Positions 1 to 5,671 of a stretch of 6,261 nucleotides of DNA are shown here, piece after piece. A program made the translations under genes and the position numbers. Numbering within the stretch: the first letter of the stretch is position 1; each line of letters starts with the position of its first letter. The DNA lies in the NCBI GenBank assembly GCA_947303105.1, contig CAMYXQ010000052.1, forward strand, positions 1 to 6,261, read 5' to 3'. The notes under the pieces are model-generated. The model made no database searches, was not told where the DNA came from, and saw nothing but the letters and a program-made list of their open reading frames with translations. The stretch is from an uncultured Caryophanales bacterium. Its GTDB lineage: Bacteria; Bacillota_I; Bacilli_A; RFN20; CAG-826.

Positions 1-1933
1 TCTCTTCCTTCTTATGCGCCAATAGATAGGTAGCATCATCTCTGGCGCATTCGAAGATTTTGAAGTCATCGATGAGGTTAGCAAAGCTAAAGTCGGGAAG
101 ACCGCTCTGCTTGGTGCCGGCGATTTCGCCCGGGCCGCGCATCTTGAGATCGGCTTCGGCGATGGCAAAGCCATCATCGGTGTGGCAGAGCACTTCGAGC
201 TTCTCATTCTCCTCCGCATCATCGCTGAGAAGGATGAAGTCCGCACGTGAGCCATCACGGCCGATACGGCCGCGGAGCTGATGCAAGGAACTCAAAGAGA
301 AGAACGATGGGGAATAAACGATCATCAAGTTGGCTTCTTTGACGTCGATGCCGACTTCGATGAGGGAAGTGGCTACGAGAATCGGGCATAATCCGCTGCG
401 GAACGCGACGTTGGCGACATCTTTGCTCTCTTGGTCCAACTGGCCATGAAGCATCGTCACCTGGCCGGGGAAGCGTTTCTGATACCAGGCATAAACTTTT
501 TTGACCGAGGTGGTCGGATCCTCGGTTCCCTCGATTTGGGGCACCACCACATAGATGCGATGTTTCGATTCCAAAGAGGCGAAAATGTAGTCGCCGAACG
601 ATGGGTCTTTCGGGCTGATGATCTGGGTATGGACGTCACGTTTTCCAGACGGGAATTCGTCCAAAGTCGATACATCCATATCCCCATAAACGGTTAACGC
701 CAAGGTCCTCGGGATTGGGGTGGCGGACATCAAAAGGAGATCGGCCCGCTCGCCTTTGCCGACGAGAAGCATCCTCTGGTTGACGCCGAATTTATGCTGC
801 TCATCGATGATGACGAGGCCAAGGGAATTGTATTCGACGTGCTTTGAGAAAAGGGCGTGCGTACCGATGACCATATCCAGCGTTCCGTCCGCCAAATCGG
901 CCAAAACATTGCGTTTTTCCACGTTATCCATCGTTCCGACAAGCAAACCGATATTTACGGGGATTTCCGCAAAAAGGGTCTTAAATGTCTGATAATGCTG
1001 TTTTGCAAGGGCATCTGTCGGGGCCATGAGGGCGCTCTGTTCGCCCCGGGTATGGCAAGCATAACAGAGCAAGGCAGCCACCAAGGTTTTGCCGCTTCCG
1101 ACGTCGCCTTGAAGCAGGCGGTACATGAGGGCGGCGCTATCCATATCGGCCAAGCATTCTTGCAAGGCGGTCTTCTGGGCGCCGGTCAAGGAATAAGGCA
1201 AAGTGGCGATGAACCGATCGAGTTCCTCGCGGTCCACTTCTTTCCGATAACGATGGGAGATGACCCGGTTCTCTTCGCGGACGATTTGGGTCTTCAGGGA
1301 GAACTCTAAGGCCTCTTGGTATTTGAGGGCTCTTAACCCGCGATGGATGTCTTCATAGCTTTCAGGCTGATGGGCCATGCGCAGGGATTCATAAATCGAA
1401 TCCAAACGATACTTCTTGCGGAAAGTAAGAGGAATCGGCTCTTCCATTTGGCCGCGCAAGGCGATCAAAGCCCGGTTCACCAAAGTGGTATAAACGTAAT
1501 TGCTGACGCCTTCCGGCAACGAATAGATCGGTTTGAGGGCTTTGTCCCGCGGGACTTCGCCTTTGACCATATTGATGAGCTCCACCGCATGGCGGCGGGC
1601 ATTGTATACCCCAATAACCGAATAGAGGTCATCCCCGTCTTTGAGAGTCTTCCCAAGATAGGGGCGGTTCCAGGCTTCGACGTTGAATAAATCGCCGGCC
1701 TTCGTCACGAAATAGAAGGAGGCTAGACTGCGATGGGCGAAACGGGTCACTTTGACGTTGCCGCGGACCGTGCCCAGCATGACGATACGCTCTCCATCTT
1801 GATAGATGGTTTTCGGTTCGGTATATAAATACGATTCGTAGCGGCGCGGCAGATGGAAAAGAACATCCTCGTTGGTGAGGATTCCCGCCAGAGCCAATTT
1901 GGCATTCAAAGGTTTCGACTTCGATAGGGCCAT
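1..1933 (-). CDS. recG: ATP-dependent DNA helicase RecG, 3'-truncated by the window edge
   Basis: RecG is a superfamily 2 helicase that remodels stalled replication forks and branched recombination intermediates in the cytoplasm. I translated 644 codons without a stop; the usual length is about 670-690, so only a short C-terminal piece lies outside. Visible in order: a short N-terminal segment with LFHLPRRYE (25-33), the OB-fold wedge region (about 45-125), Walker A GDVGSGKT (276-283), motif Ia MAPTDALAKQHY (303-314), GTHALF (357-362), DEQH box DEQHKFGV (377-384), motif III SATPIPRTLAL (403-413), motif V TSLIEVGIDV (522-531), motif VI QLRGRIGR (552-559), and the RecG-specific TRG region with RGPGEIAGTKQSGLPDF (599-615). 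The ATG at 1933 is chosen because an in-frame TAA lies a few codons upstream. No Shine-Dalgarno precedes it, but a TAAAAT box ends six bases before it, suggesting a leaderless start. The N-terminus is shorter than in Bacillus, lacking the usual IKGIGP-type opening. Family assignment is certain; the start is less so. Confidence 0.96.
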   Translation of the reverse strand, partial: MALSKSKPLNAKLALAGILTNEDVLFHLPRRYESYLYTEPKTIYQDGERIVMLGTVRGNVKVTRFAHRSLASFYFVTKAGDLFNVEAWNRPYLGKTLKDGDDLYSVIGVYNARRHAVELINMVKGEVPRDKALKPIYSLPEGVSNYVYTTLVNRALIALRGQMEEPIPLTFRKKYRLDSIYESLRMAHQPESYEDIHRGLRALKYQEALEFSLKTQIVREENRVISHRYRKEVDREELDRFIATLPYSLTGAQKTALQECLADMDSAALMYRLLQGDVGSGKTLVAALLCYACHTRGEQSALMAPTDALAKQHYQTFKTLFAEIPVNIGLLVGTMDNVEKRNVLADLADGTLDMVIGTHALFSKHVEYNSLGLVIIDEQHKFGVNQRMLLVGKGERADLLLMSATPIPRTLALTVYGDMDVSTLDEFPSGKRDVHTQIISPKDPSFGDYIFASLESKHRIYVVVPQIEGTEDPTTSVKKVYAWYQKRFPGQVTMLHGQLDQESKDVANVAFRSGLCPILVATSLIEVGIDVKEANLMIVYSPSFFSLSSLHQLRGRIGRDGSRADFILLSDDAEENEKLEVLCHTDDGFAIAEADLKMRGPGEIAGTKQSGLPDFSFANLIDDFKIFECARDDATYLLAHKKEE

Positions 1934-1939
1934 ACGTCT

Positions 1940-1945
1940 ATTTTA
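1940..1945 (-). promoter_or_regulatory. Candidate -10 box of recG (leaderless start)
   Basis: Reading leftward, TAAAAT (five of six matches to TATAAT) is followed by exactly six bases and then the recG ATG, so transcription starting at the normal distance would begin on the start codon itself. No convincing -35 hexamer is seen at 16-18 bases. The preceding operon ends in a terminator, so recG needs its own promoter, and this is the best candidate. The site is inferred from position and composition only. Confidence 0.4.
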
Positions 1946-1953
1946 AATGAAGC

Positions 1954-1971
1954 CACTCCAAATAGGGAGTG
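1954..1971 (-). repeat. Inverted repeat in the yloV-recG gap
   Basis: CACTCC and GGAGTG form perfect 6-base arms around a 6-base centre, located between the yloV terminator and the candidate recG -10 box. No T-run follows directly on either strand, so it does not look like a second terminator. It could be an operator in the -35 region of recG, or a structure at the end of read-through transcripts. The dyad is seen in the sequence; its function is unknown. Confidence 0.4.
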
Positions 1972-1975
1972 AGGA

Positions 1976-2003
1976 ACAAGAAAAGGCGCGTTTCCGCGCC
2001 TCA
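1976..2003 (-). terminator. Intrinsic terminator after yloV
   Basis: On the minus strand, about ten bases after the yloV stop, GGCGCG-GAAA-CGCGCC forms a GC-only 6-bp stem capped by a GNRA-type tetraloop. It is extendable by A-T and G-T pairs and is followed by TTTTCTTGTT. This is a textbook rho-independent terminator. It implies that the yloU-yloV transcript ends here and recG is expressed from its own promoter or by partial read-through. Confidence 0.85.
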
Positions 2004-2011
2004 TTCTTTGC

Positions 2012-3730
2012 TTATTCGATGCCGATCAAGAAACTGTAGACCGGCTGATCGCCCTTGCGGACATCGATGTCGATATCCGGGTAGCGTTCGGCGACTTTGG
2101 CCGCGATGACGTTGCCTTCTTCTTCGCCGACGTCTTCGCCATAGAAGACGGTGATCATCGAGGTTTCCTCATCGACGAGATTCTCGAGGACCAAACGGAG
2201 GGCTTCCTGCTTGTCGGGGACGCAGGCGACGATGTCGTGACCGCCAGCCATCGCCATGTAGTGATCTTTGGTGATGTGGACGCCGTCGATATCGGTATCT
2301 TTGATGGCGAAGGTGACCGAGCCCGACTTCACCGCGCCGATGATGTCATTCATCATCTCGAAGTTATCTTCGGCGGACTGTTCGGGGCTGAATTGGGTCA
2401 AGGCAGCGATTCCTTGAGGAATCGTCTTCGTTGGGATGACGTAGACTTTGACGTTCTCGCCATCGGCGATTTCCGCCGCTTGGGCGGCCGTCATGATGAT
2501 GTTCGAGTTATTCGGGAGGAGGTAGACGTTATGGGCGTGAACCTCATCGATCGCTTTGATGAAGTCTTCGGCGGAAGGATTCATCGTCTGACCGCCGGTG
2601 ACGATATAAGTCGTGCCGAGCTCTTTGAAGATTTCGTTGAGCCCTTTGCCCGAGCTGACAGCGACCACTGCGTGGTCGACCCATTCTTTCTCTTTGGGTT
2701 TCTTGTTGCGGGCCAAATTCGATTCCATGTCGGTCGCGACGGCGCCATGGCTGATGTTGTCGTGCTCTTCGGACATGTTCTCGATGGTGATGGTGACGAA
2801 CTCGCCATAGTTCTGGGCGTAGTTGAGCATCGCGCCAGGAGCGAGGGTGTGGACGTGGACTTTGACGATATCATCGTCATGGACCAAGACGACCGATTTG
2901 CCATGGGTGCTTAAGAAGGTTTCGAACTTCTTCTCGACGAAGGGGCGTTTGCCTTCTTCCGGGCTGCCCAAACGGAGAATGAACTGGGTGCAGTAGCCAT
3001 AACCCTCTTCGTCTTCGGTGAGTTTGGCGCCGGCGTATTCCTTGCCGCTGCCAAGGAACGAAGAAACAGGGGTGTCTTTGACGGAGTCATTGATGTCGTT
3101 ACGCTCAACGAATTCGTCATGGGCGGCTTTGACCATGCCTTCGAAGATGACGCAGAGACCGGCACCGCCGCTGTCGACGACGCCGACTTCCTTAAGGATC
3201 GGAAGGAGTTCGGGGGTATGCTGCAACGAGGTTTTGCTCGCCTGGAACAGGTAGTCGAGCGCGTCCTCGATGGAAAGATCTTTCTTCTTGGCCAAATAGG
3301 CGGTGAGGGCGGCAGAGGCTTCGCGGATGACGGTGAGGATGGTGCCCTCCACCGGCACTTTGACGGCTTTATAAGCCACTTCGCGGCCCTTTTCCCAAGC
3401 GGCGGCAAAATCATGGACATCGATCTCTTCTTTGCCAAGGATGGCTTCAGAAAAGCCACGGAAGATCTGCGAGGTGATGACGCCGGAGTTCCCGCGGGCG
3501 CCCATGAGAAGGCCCATCGAGAACGATTTGGAGATCTCGTAGATGTTCTCCTCGTTCTTATTCTGAATCTGCTTCGAACCGCTGGTCATCGTCAGGTTCA
3601 TGTTCATGCCGGTGTCGCCATCGGGGACGGGGAAAACGTTGAGCTGGTCAACTTCGGGATAGTGATTGTAAAGGTTGTTGGCGCCACTCAAGAATAGTTT
3701 CTTGAGGTCCTGTCCGTTCATTGTCTTCAT
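2012..3730 (-). CDS. fakA: DAK2-domain fatty acid kinase catalytic subunit (FakA/YloV)
   Basis: This is a 572-residue cytoplasmic kinase of the YloV/FakA family. It phosphorylates fatty acids bound to FakB (DegV) proteins to make acyl-phosphate for PlsX-dependent phospholipid synthesis. The N-terminal DhaL-type nucleotide domain (about 1-205) shows NVFPVPDGDTG (31-41), whose aspartates 37 and 39 are the expected metal ligands, then GARGNSG (77-83) and VVDSGGAGL (184-192). The middle domain contains GYCTQF (245-250) and KVHVHT (290-295); Cys247, His292 and His294 correspond to the zinc site described for Staphylococcus FakA, as I recall it. The C-terminal DegV-like part carries VTGGQTMNPS (377-386) and LPNNSNI (405-411). 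The length is normal and no key residue is missing. The ATG overlaps the yloU stop as ATGA, indicating translational coupling; AAGGA lies 12 bases upstream, and a second ATG at 3721 is possible. No fakB gene lies in the window, which is usual because fakB is generally unlinked. Confidence 0.96.
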   Translation of the reverse strand: MKTMNGQDLKKLFLSGANNLYNHYPEVDQLNVFPVPDGDTGMNMNLTMTSGSKQIQNKNEENIYEISKSFSMGLLMGARGNSGVITSQIFRGFSEAILGKEEIDVHDFAAAWEKGREVAYKAVKVPVEGTILTVIREASAALTAYLAKKKDLSIEDALDYLFQASKTSLQHTPELLPILKEVGVVDSGGAGLCVIFEGMVKAAHDEFVERNDINDSVKDTPVSSFLGSGKEYAGAKLTEDEEGYGYCTQFILRLGSPEEGKRPFVEKKFETFLSTHGKSVVLVHDDDIVKVHVHTLAPGAMLNYAQNYGEFVTITIENMSEEHDNISHGAVATDMESNLARNKKPKEKEWVDHAVVAVSSGKGLNEIFKELGTTYIVTGGQTMNPSAEDFIKAIDEVHAHNVYLLPNNSNIIMTAAQAAEIADGENVKVYVIPTKTIPQGIAALTQFSPEQSAEDNFEMMNDIIGAVKSGSVTFAIKDTDIDGVHITKDHYMAMAGGHDIVACVPDKQEALRLVLENLVDEETSMITVFYGEDVGEEEGNVIAAKVAERYPDIDIDVRKGDQPVYSFLIGIE

Positions 3731-4077
3731 AGCGATTCGATGTCCTTGATGTCTTTGACGTAGACGTGCACTTTCGGGGTGGGGATCGAGAACGTCTTCG
3801 TCAAAACATAACGGACCTTGCGCTGGACTTCATTGGCGACCTCGGTGATCTTGACGCCATAGGCGACATAGACATAGATGCCAATCTCATACTGTTTGTG
3901 TTTGTTTTTCCAACAGTAAATCCCCTCGTCCTTCTCATCCCGGGAACGGGAGGAGTCATAACGAGGCGCGAGTCCGACGACGCCGTAACATTCCGTGGCC
4001 GCTTTGCTTGCCACCGCGACGATCGCTTCGGTTGTTATGGAAATTGCGCCATAAGGCGTCGAATTCTCAATACCCAT
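3727..4077 (-). CDS. yloU: Asp23/Gls24 family envelope stress protein (YloU-like)
   Basis: This is a 116-residue Asp23/Gls24 (DUF322) family protein. Members such as Bacillus YloU and AmaP-anchored Asp23 are small envelope-associated proteins whose exact role is unsettled. The N-terminus TPYGAISITTEAI (7-19) matches the family's YGxIxI opening and is followed by an alanine-rich helix ending in YGVVGLAPR. The C-terminal half has the alternating hydrophobic strands IGIYVYVAYGVKI and the closing VHVYVKDI. The frame stays open back to an ATG at 4158, but that would place the promoter (4111-4138) inside the gene and add 27 residues foreign to the family, so the ATG at 4077 is preferred; an ATG at 4086 is also in frame. 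There is no Shine-Dalgarno before any of these. A perfect dyad lies 11 bases upstream of the chosen start. It is first in the operon with fakA, and its TGA stop overlaps the fakA ATG. Confidence 0.93.
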   Translation of the reverse strand: MGIENSTPYGAISITTEAIVAVASKAATECYGVVGLAPRYDSSRSRDEKDEGIYCWKNKHKQYEIGIYVYVAYGVKITEVANEVQRKVRYVLTKTFSIPTPKVHVYVKDIKDIESL

Positions 4078-4088
4078 AGTTAACATGC

Positions 4089-4103
4089 GTGGCTTTAAGC
4101 CAC
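4089..4103 (-). promoter_or_regulatory. Perfect dyad at the 5' end of the yloU transcript
   Basis: GTGGCTT and AAGCCAC are perfect 7-base arms around one central base. The dyad lies immediately downstream of the predicted transcription start (about 4104-4105) and 11 bases before the yloU ATG. As RNA it would fold as a 5'-terminal hairpin with a loop of about three bases. As DNA it would be a typical operator overlapping the start site. The symmetry is seen directly; whether it acts as an mRNA stabiliser, a translation control or a repressor site is not decidable here. Confidence 0.5.
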
Positions 4104-4110
4104 CCCGATA

Positions 4111-4138
4111 ATTATACATAGAAATCGGCTGGTTACAA
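4111..4138 (-). promoter_or_regulatory. Sigma-A-type promoter of the yloU-fakA operon
   Basis: Reading leftward, TTGTAA (4138-4133, four of six matches to TTGACA) is separated by 16 bases from a perfect TATAAT (4116-4111), with TG directly before the -10. Predicted transcription starts about 4104-4105, giving a leader of about 27 bases. It lies inside the longest possible reading of yloU and so argues against the far-upstream ATG. Confidence 0.7.
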
Positions 4139-4153
4139 TTCGCAACATGCGCA

Positions 4154-4181
4154 CGCACAAAGCGCGGATTTCGGTTATAAT
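4154..4181 (+). promoter_or_regulatory. Promoter of the PNK-like kinase gene
   Basis: A perfect TATAAT at 4176-4181 is followed by six bases and then the ATG at 4188. The best -35 at normal spacing is CGCACA (4154-4159, 16-base spacer), matching only the last three positions of TTGACA. Transcription would start at or next to the A of the ATG at 4188, so the message would be leaderless. This promoter is back to back with that of yloU, the two -35 regions being about 15 bases apart. Confidence 0.6.
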
Positions 4182-4187
4182 ATGCCC

Positions 4188-4667
4188 ATGCGTCATCTCA
4201 TTCTCATGGGCGGGATCCCCGGAAGCGGCAAAAGCACTTACTCCGCCAAACTGATCGAAGGCAAAAAGAACGGCTTCATCTTAAACGCCGATGACGTCCG
4301 GAAAGAATTCACCGGATCGTACGCGATCATGACCGAGCCGACCTCTTTGGTGTGGGATGAGGTCATCCGCCGGGCTAATGAATACCTCGCCAAGCACGAT
4401 GAATGCACCCTCATCATCGACAGCACTTTCCTCACCGACGAACGCAGAAAATATTATTTAGAACGCTTAGAAAACTACGATAAGTTAACGCACATTCTCA
4501 TTAAATTCCATGACTACTCAATCTGCTACGAACGGAACAAACTCCGCGACCGCGAGAAATGGGTTCCGGAGCCCGTTATGGACGCAATGCTCGCATCTTA
4601 TAAAGATCCATCGCCGGAAATCGCGAAGAGATTCGATGAGATTAAGGTTGTTTATAAGGACGAATAA
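4188..4667 (+). CDS. P-loop kinase of the T4 polynucleotide kinase type (AAA_33-like)
   Basis: This is a 159-residue single-domain P-loop kinase. The Walker A is GIPGSGKST (9-17). NADDVR (33-38) supplies an Asp35/Arg38 pair, TLIIDSTF (74-81) is the second acidic strand, and RNKLRDREKWVPE (116-128) looks like the arginine-bearing lid. Counted from the ATG at 4188, Lys15, Ser16, Asp35 and Arg38 fall at the same numbers as the catalytic residues known for the T4 Pnkp kinase domain, which supports this start over the in-frame ATG at 4182. The end, MLASYKDPSPEIAKRFDEI, resembles the C-terminus of PNK-like kinases. No phosphatase or ligase domain is attached, so it is a kinase module only. The substrate could be a 5'-OH nucleic acid end, a nucleoside or another small molecule; I cannot tell. 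It stands alone on this strand with its own promoter and terminator, and no Shine-Dalgarno is present. Confidence 0.85.
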   Translation: MRHLILMGGIPGSGKSTYSAKLIEGKKNGFILNADDVRKEFTGSYAIMTEPTSLVWDEVIRRANEYLAKHDECTLIIDSTFLTDERRKYYLERLENYDKLTHILIKFHDYSICYERNKLRDREKWVPEPVMDAMLASYKDPSPEIAKRFDEIKVVYKDE

Positions 4668-4676
4668 GACAAAAAG

Positions 4677-4715
4677 AAAACCGCGCCGAAAAAAGATCGA
4701 TGCGGTTTTTTTGTT
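4677..4715. terminator. Bidirectional intrinsic terminator between convergent genes
   Basis: AAAACCGC (4677-4684) pairs perfectly with GCGGTTTT (4702-4709) over eight bases around a 17-base loop. Rightward, the stem runs into a total of seven T residues, ending the kinase message nine bases after its stop. Leftward, the same stem is followed by TTTTCTTTTT, so it can also end the transcript of the small membrane gene whose stop is at 4732. The loop is large for an intrinsic terminator, but the T-runs on both sides are convincing. Confidence 0.75.
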
Positions 4716-4731
4716 TCGGCGAATTATTTAA

Positions 4732-4989
4732 TTACGAAAGGGCGACGAACATCATCCAGACGAAGAAAGCGCCGAAGCCGACGCCGGCGCCAAGGCCGCC
4801 GAGAAGGAGGCTGATGCCACCGCGTTTTTCCGCTTTGAATTTGTAGCTGAAGATGATGGCGAGAACGCCGAGGATCATGCCAACGCCGCAGATGAACGCC
4901 GAGTAGACGCCAAGGGCGAAGCTGAGCACGGCGCCGAGGCCGCTGAAACAGATGGAGAGAATCGAGAGGATGAATGATGCTAGAAGCAT
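4732..4989 (-). CDS. Small multi-pass membrane protein, paralogue 1 of 3
   Basis: This is an 85-residue, strongly hydrophobic protein of unknown function. Residues 2-48 contain two probable membrane helices, the second with the GVLAIIFS pattern (41-48). A basic stretch YKFKAEKRGG (49-58) follows, then a glycine-rich third helix (59-84, GGLGAGVGFG at 64-73). By the positive-inside rule the basic loop faces the cytoplasm. The start is supported by AAAGGAG nine bases upstream of the ATG. It shares the MxxASFxL opening and the GxxAxxxxS/G-basic-G pattern with the next two genes. The layout (short hydrophobic repeats, an LG-x-I/L-A motif, a K-rich turn and a final glycine-rich helix) recalls DUF4190-type proteins, but I cannot confirm that family. 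It is preceded by a terminator and its own possible promoter (5020-5049), so it is probably monocistronic. Confidence 0.8.
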   Translation of the reverse strand: MLLASFILSILSICFSGLGAVLSFALGVYSAFICGVGMILGVLAIIFSYKFKAEKRGGISLLLGGLGAGVGFGAFFVWMMFVALS

Positions 4990-5019
4990 GGTTTTTTACT
5001 CCTTTGTCGTACTGAACTT

Positions 5020-5049
5020 ATGATAAAGGGTTTCTCGAAAACAATGCAA
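5020..5049 (-). promoter_or_regulatory. Possible promoter of small membrane gene 1
   Basis: Reading leftward, TTGCAT (5049-5044) and TATCAT (5025-5020, five of six matches to TATAAT) are separated by 18 bases. The -35 matches only its first three bases. The promoter would sit just after the terminator of the upstream gene and give a leader of about 25 bases carrying the AAAGGAG site at 5005-4999, which makes positional sense. Confidence 0.45.
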
Positions 5050-5081
5050 ACAAAAAGCGCCCCTATCAACGAGGGACGCTT
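5048..5081 (-). terminator. Intrinsic terminator after small membrane gene 2
   Basis: On the minus strand AAGCGTCCCT and AGGGGCGCTT form a 10-bp stem with one G-T pair around a 7-base loop. It is followed directly by TTTTTG with further Ts and lies 12 bases after the stop of the gene ending at 5094. This is a strong rho-independent terminator that separates small membrane genes 1 and 2 into different transcripts. Confidence 0.88.
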
Positions 5082-5093
5082 CCCGTTCCGAAA

Positions 5094-5333
5094 TTAAGCT
5101 CTGATCAAGGCGATGATGACCAAGATCAGCTCGATGAAACCAACGGTGCCACCGACGATGCCGGTGACGAGGCCGCCGATGCCGAGGCCGCTATTTTTAT
5201 TCTTGGCCCCGAAGACGATGGCGATGACGCCGAGAACGACTGCAACAGGGGCGAAGATGATTCCGTAGAAGAACCAACTCATGGTGGCGAAGACAGCGGA
5301 TAAAACGCCGAGGATCAATGCAGCAAGTGCCAT
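5094..5333 (-). CDS. Small multi-pass membrane protein, paralogue 2 of 3
   Basis: This is a 79-residue hydrophobic protein of unknown function and the middle member of the tandem trio. Residues 2-28 (ALAALILGVLSAVF at the start) and 29-42 (VVLGVIAIVFG at 32-42) look membrane-embedded. A short polar turn AKNKNSG (43-49) follows, then a glycine-rich helix with GIGGLVTGIVGGTVG (51-65) and a hydrophobic tail ending in Arg-Ala. The LGVIAIVFG segment aligns with LGVLAIIFS of paralogue 1 and CGIVALVLG of paralogue 3. The start is supported by AAAGGAG eight bases upstream. No clear terminator separates it from paralogue 3, so those two may be co-transcribed, although the 68-base gap is AT-rich and could hold a weak promoter. 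A strong terminator follows it. The DUF4190-like architecture is a guess from pattern only. Confidence 0.8.
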   Translation of the reverse strand: MALAALILGVLSAVFATMSWFFYGIIFAPVAVVLGVIAIVFGAKNKNSGLGIGGLVTGIVGGTVGFIELILVIIALIRA

Positions 5334-5401
5334 AGATAAAACTCCTTTAGATGCCTAAAAATTACCATAATGGCATTAGAATACCAACAAAAACCGATCG
5401 A

Positions 5402-5662
5402 TTATACGCCGCCGATGATGAGGAGGGCGAGGATCGAGAGGAGGGCGGAGGCAGCTAAGCCCGCGCCGGCGATGCCGAAGCTGAAGCCAAGCAGCCCTTT
5501 CTTCTCATTTCTCTGGCTGGCGCCGAGGACGAGGGCGACGATGCCGCAGGCAAGCGCGATCACAACCGGGACCAAGTCATAGAATTCGATGAGCCACATC
5601 CCAAAGCTGCTGAGGAAGCCGATCACCAAGGAAATGATGCCGAGGACAAATGAAGCAAGCAT
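5402..5662 (-). CDS. Small multi-pass membrane protein, paralogue 3 of 3
   Basis: This is an 86-residue hydrophobic protein of unknown function, closest of the trio to the rRNA operon. It opens MLASFVLGIISLVIG, near-identical in pattern to paralogue 1 (MLLASFILSILS). A second helix contains VVIALACGIVALVLG (33-47), followed by a basic turn ASQRNEKKG (48-56) and a final helix rich in Gly and Ala (57-84). The reading frame stays open upstream into the 5S rRNA as far as 5830, but that extension is rRNA read as protein. The AAAAGGAG nine bases before the ATG at 5662 fixes the start. A TAAAAT at 5693-5688 could serve as a -10 box, but no good -35 is present, so transcription may come from the rRNA operon by read-through. 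Confidence 0.8.
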   Translation of the reverse strand: MLASFVLGIISLVIGFLSSFGMWLIEFYDLVPVVIALACGIVALVLGASQRNEKKGLLGFSFGIAGAGLAASALLSILALLIIGGV

Positions 5663-5671
5663 AAGAACAAT

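Noticed and set aside
857..1690. Plus-strand open frames of 150 and 115 codons opposite recG.
   Set aside because: recG is intact and conserved across the whole stretch. The antisense frames match no family I recognise and look like by-products of its codon use.
2237..2914. Long plus-strand open frame of 225 codons opposite fakA, and another of 192 codons at 3119-3697.
   Set aside because: They mirror the codon structure of a confidently identified gene on the other strand, show Asp/Val/Gly-rich low-information protein sequence, and lack plausible ribosome binding sites. They are shadows.
4078..4158. N-terminal extension of yloU to an ATG at 4158 (27 more residues).
   Set aside because: The extension contains the TTGTAA/TATAAT promoter and the dyad, does not resemble Asp23-family N-termini, and has no ribosome binding site.
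5402..5660. Phage holin or small toxin identity for the tandem membrane proteins.
   Set aside because: Size and hydrophobicity would fit, but there is no lysin, phage gene or antitoxin nearby, and three retained paralogues with strong translation signals argue against a toxic product.
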